Source: Bacillota bacterium
Lineage (GTDB): Bacteria > Bacillota > Clostridia > Acetivibrionales > DTU013
Assembly (NCBI GenBank): GCA_023435305.1
Contig: JAEYRV010000003.1
Span: 62,001 to 126,000 of the forward strand
Direction: 5' to 3'
DNA: 64,000 bases
The position numbers and the translations under genes were made by a program. Shown piece by piece: positions 61,803-64,000 of the stretch (position 1 is the stretch's first letter; every line of letters begins with the position of its first letter). Below the pieces are notes generated by a model, which worked only from the letters and a program-made list of their open reading frames with translations, did not search any database and had not been told where the DNA came from.

Positions 61803-62763
61803 TGTAGGTTCAGTCAGCACTAATCTTGTGGTCATAAACCGGGAAGGGCAGATAACCGCAAAATTGTACAGGCGCACAAGCGGCAAGCCGATACAGTCCA
61901 TGCTCGATGGAATGAAGGAAATCGCAGAGGAATGCGGCTATCCTGTGATATCCGGCGTGGGAGTGACCGGAAGCGGCCGTGAACTGGCAGGTGTCATTGT
62001 CGGAGCGGACATAATAAAAAATGAGATCACGACACATGCAATAGCGGCACAGTCAATCGTCCCCGGAGTCAGAACGATACTTGAAATAGGAGGACAGGAC
62101 TCCAAGATAATAATCCTGAAAAACGGCGTAGTCTATGACTTTGCCATGAACACTGTCTGTGCGGCCGGAACTGGGTCGTTTCTGGACAGACAGGCGGCAA
62201 GACTTGGAGTGCCGATTGAGGAATTCGGCGAGATGGCGCTGCGCTCGTCGTCGCCAGTGAGGATCGCAGGCAGATGTGCAGTGTTCGCTGAGTCTGATAT
62301 GATACATAAGCAGCAATCGGGTCATAGCAATGAAGACATCGTAAACGGCCTTTGTGAAGCACTGGTAAGAAATTATCTCAATAACCTTGCGAAGGGCAAG
62401 GAAATCTGTGAGCCCGTTGTATTTCAAGGCGGTGTTGCAGCAAACAAGGGGATAGCGGCTGCGTTTGAAAGGGCTCTGGGAGTAAAGGTCGTAATACCTG
62501 AGGAGCATGCTGTAATGGGTGCTCTGGGAGCAGCCCTGTATGCAAGACAGAAAACAATGAGCGAGAAGATCCTACAGACAAAATTCAACGGCTTTGGTGT
62601 CATGAAGAGGGATTACAGCACTAAGAGCTTCGAATGCGATGGCTGTACAGGCATGTGTGAAATAGTTGAGCTGATGATTGATGGTGTCGTCCAGGCCAGG
62701 TGGGGGGACAGGTGCGGCAAGTGGTCGTCATCGGTCCAATACGAACACCGGACAATATCCTGA
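61771..62763 (+). CDS. acyl-CoA dehydratase activase, BadF/BadG/BcrA/BcrD ATPase family
   Basis: The 330-residue ASKHA-fold ATPase begins YLGIDVGSVSTNLVVINREG and has GVGVTGSGRELAG, EIGGQDSKIIILKNGVVYDF and the Fe-S ligand region MNTVCAAGTGSFLDRQ. It ends with a FQGGVAANKGIAAAFE helix and a Cys-rich tail (FECDGCTGMCEIV). In the known systems this ATPase is a homodimer with one [4Fe-4S] cluster that transfers an energised electron to 2-hydroxyacyl-CoA dehydratases or benzoyl-CoA reductase. The actual dehydratase substrate is not indicated here. GGGAGAG precedes ATG 61771. Confidence 0.9.
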   Translation: MKADGNYLGIDVGSVSTNLVVINREGQITAKLYRRTSGKPIQSMLDGMKEIAEECGYPVISGVGVTGSGRELAGVIVGADIIKNEITTHAIAAQSIVPGVRTILEIGGQDSKIIILKNGVVYDFAMNTVCAAGTGSFLDRQAARLGVPIEEFGEMALRSSSPVRIAGRCAVFAESDMIHKQQSGHSNEDIVNGLCEALVRNYLNNLAKGKEICEPVVFQGGVAANKGIAAAFERALGVKVVIPEEHAVMGALGAALYARQKTMSEKILQTKFNGFGVMKRDYSTKSFECDGCTGMCEIVELMIDGVVQARWGDRCGKWSSSVQYEHRTIS

Positions 62764-62881
62764 CAACCGCCGTGTCACAGAGGGAACATTTATATGGCAT
62801 GTACGTCTAATCCAATATAGGAAACGGCATTTTAATTGATTCCGTTTATCGCAAACCGTTTAATTTATTGGAGGTGTAATC

Positions 62882-63640
62882 ATGACACAGATATTTTCAA
62901 CAAAAAACAAAGTAATGATGGCTGTACTTATACTTACAGCAGCTGCACTTCTCACTGCAGCATTCGGCGTTTTCGCAAACGCACCTGTACAGGCAGCAGA
63001 TGAGGATGCGGCGCCCAAGAAGACAATCAATGTATCAGGCCAGTCCAAAGTCAGTGCCTCGCCTGATTTCGCTACTATAAACCTGGGTGTGGTGACCGAG
63101 GGCAAGGATGCAAAAGCTGCCCAGGAGGCCAATGCTAAATCGATGGACAAAGTCATATCATCCATAAAGGCACTGGGAATCAGTAAAGACGATATCATAA
63201 CAGTGAACTATTCGATCAATCCAAAGTACGATTACAACAAGGAATCCGGCATCAGCAGCATAGTTGGATATACTGTAAACAATAGTGTGAACGTTACTGT
63301 AAGGGATATCGACCTGACAGGGCGCGTAATAGATGCAGCAGCTGACAGTGGAGTCAACACAAGCAGCAGCATCAGCTTTGGATTAAGCAACTACGAGGAT
63401 TACTACAACACAGCGTTGAAAAATGCAGTACTGGCGGCCAAGAAAAAGGCTAATACTATGGCAGATGCACTGGGAGTAAAGCTGAAAGCTCCTATAACGG
63501 TGAACGAAGGAGGCAGCTACTATCCTATCACTAACTATGCTGTATATGATATGAAAGCAGAAGGGATCAATGCCGCTACACCAATACAGGCAGGTTCGAT
63601 CGAAATTACCGCATCGGTAAGCATAGTCTACGAATATTAA
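62882..63640 (+). CDS. SIMPL (DUF541, YggE-like) secreted domain protein
   Basis: The 252-residue protein has a signal peptide with a hydrophobic core at about 12-32 and cleavage near AQAADEDA. The SIMPL domain follows: INVSGQSKVSASPDFATINL, GVVTEGKDAKAAQEANAKSM, YSINPKYDYNKESGISSIVG and a repeating beta-alpha pattern to the end. YggE-type proteins are exported and linked to oxidative or envelope stress, but the biochemical role is unclear. GGAGGTG precedes ATG 62882. It is monocistronic. No terminator is evident before the next promoter. Confidence 0.9.
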   Translation: MTQIFSTKNKVMMAVLILTAAALLTAAFGVFANAPVQAADEDAAPKKTINVSGQSKVSASPDFATINLGVVTEGKDAKAAQEANAKSMDKVISSIKALGISKDDIITVNYSINPKYDYNKESGISSIVGYTVNNSVNVTVRDIDLTGRVIDAAADSGVNTSSSISFGLSNYEDYYNTALKNAVLAAKKKANTMADALGVKLKAPITVNEGGSYYPITNYAVYDMKAEGINAATPIQAGSIEITASVSIVYEY

Positions 63641-63691
63641 GGAAAATTCAGTATCCGACAGTTAACGCCGACTATGCAAAGATTAGTTATA

Positions 63692-63720
63692 TTGATATAC
63701 TTCTGGAAATAATATATAAT
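63692..63720 (+). promoter_or_regulatory. sigma-A promoter of the riboswitch transcript
   Basis: TTGATA at 63692-63697, 17 bases and TATAAT at 63715-63720, about 50 bases before the riboswitch. Confidence 0.75.
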
Positions 63721-63772
63721 AAACAACGAACGAGTGAAACCTAATCAAATAGTAATTGAATAGATCGATATT

Positions 63773-63965
63773 GCGCTTAATCAAAAAAGAGCGGGGGAAC
63801 CAAAACCGGCCATAGCGTGTCGCTGTATAAGCAGACTCAAGGTGTGGCCGGGAGGCAGGGCGTCAAGCCGCCAGGCCTTGTTACAGGGGTGAATCCGGCC
63901 GTGTCAAACCGGCTGGTAGGGTCAACTCTATCCGATCCGAATCCGTCAGCTAACCTCGTAAGCGT
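63773..63965 (+). ncRNA. c-di-AMP riboswitch (ydaO/yuaA class)
   Basis: The 193-base element closes with a P1 helix, GCGCTTA (63773-63779) with TAAGCGT (63959-63965). It carries the class hallmarks GAGCGGGGGAACC near the 5' side, ACAGGGGTGAATCCGG in the middle, GGTAGGGTCAAC, and AATCCGTCAGCTAACCTCGT at the 3' side. Such elements bind c-di-AMP and usually turn off genes for cell-wall hydrolases, ion or osmolyte transporters. The 3' side of P1 ends 1-2 bases before the ribosome binding site, so control could act on translation; no separate terminator hairpin is visible before the ATG. Confidence 0.9.
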
Positions 63966-63984
63966 TGGAGGAGAAGGTGATAAT

Positions 63985-64000
63985 ATGCTTTCATCCGCAT
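63985..64000 (+). CDS. start of a gene under c-di-AMP riboswitch control, cut by the window edge
   Basis: GGAGGAGAAGG at 63967-63977 precedes an ATG at 63985 by 7 bases. Only MLSSA is visible before the window ends. Genes behind this riboswitch class in Clostridia are often NlpC/P60-type wall hydrolases or transporters, but the product cannot be named here. Confidence 0.6.

Noticed and set aside
63641..63772. Looked for tRNA, T-box or a small gene in the gap before the riboswitch
   Set aside because: Only a promoter was found; no cloverleaf, no T-box AGGGUGGNACCGCG motif and no frame with a ribosome binding site.

Overview
The window looks like a chromosomal segment of a strictly anaerobic, fermentative, spore-forming member of the Clostridia. 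The evidence is a YtvI-type sporulation membrane protein, two trimeric [FeFe]-hydrogenase gene sets, a PPi-type phosphofructokinase, pyruvate formate-lyase, a GH94 cellobiose phosphorylase, Gram-positive-style AGGAGG ribosome binding sites, LexA boxes of the GAAC-N4-GTTT type and a c-di-AMP (ydaO-type) riboswitch. I do not assign a species. No rRNA, tRNA, CRISPR array or prophage was seen.

Layout. 1-8.2 kb: the end of an unrecognised gene, a solute-binding lipoprotein overlapping a membrane-bound LuxR-type sensor regulator, a lipoprotein, ytvI, a REP-associated tyrosine transposase (RAYT) and a two-gene ThrE-type exporter. 8.3-16.1 kb: a secreted LysM-CAP protein, a type IIA topoisomerase pair, a TVP38/DedA-like membrane protein and aspartate kinase. 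16.2-26.5 kb: uvrB and uvrA, each with a LexA box on its -35 element, flanking an unknown helical-repeat protein and two class I aminotransferase-fold genes (one a MocR regulator). 26.9-31.9 kb: a ClpE-like ATPase and cellobiose phosphorylase. 32.2-48.2 kb: two hydrogenase clusters, each behind a Rex-type operator, with a DRTGG / HATPase / HydS-like / DRTGG / PHP module between them. 48.4-64 kb: an LCP protein, an ABC-2 exporter, a flavin reductase, pflB, pfkA, fba, a three-gene 2-hydroxyacyl-CoA dehydratase-activase-like set, a SIMPL protein and a c-di-AMP riboswitch ahead of a truncated gene.

How the genes fit together: cellobiose phosphorylase feeds sugar phosphate to glycolysis (PPi-type PFK, class II aldolase); PFL makes acetyl-CoA and formate; the two HydABC sets dispose of reducing power as H2. 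The Rex sites imply that hydrogenase expression follows the NADH/NAD+ ratio, and the HydS-like module may add H2 or redox sensing.

The most unusual property of the window is repeat DNA. A REP-like motif (core GGGGACG[C/G]TTCTCA, in both orientations) occurs near promoters and starts, after a terminator, and in frame inside at least two genes, including a six-copy head-to-head array translated within a CDS at 60.05-60.26 kb. A second family forms a head-to-head 41-bp array at 57.7-58.2 kb. A 150-bp MITE-like unit is duplicated at 49.6-50.1 kb. Many intergenic gaps carry different short tandem arrays, often starting right after a stop codon. All functional calls come from reading the sequence; no searches were run.
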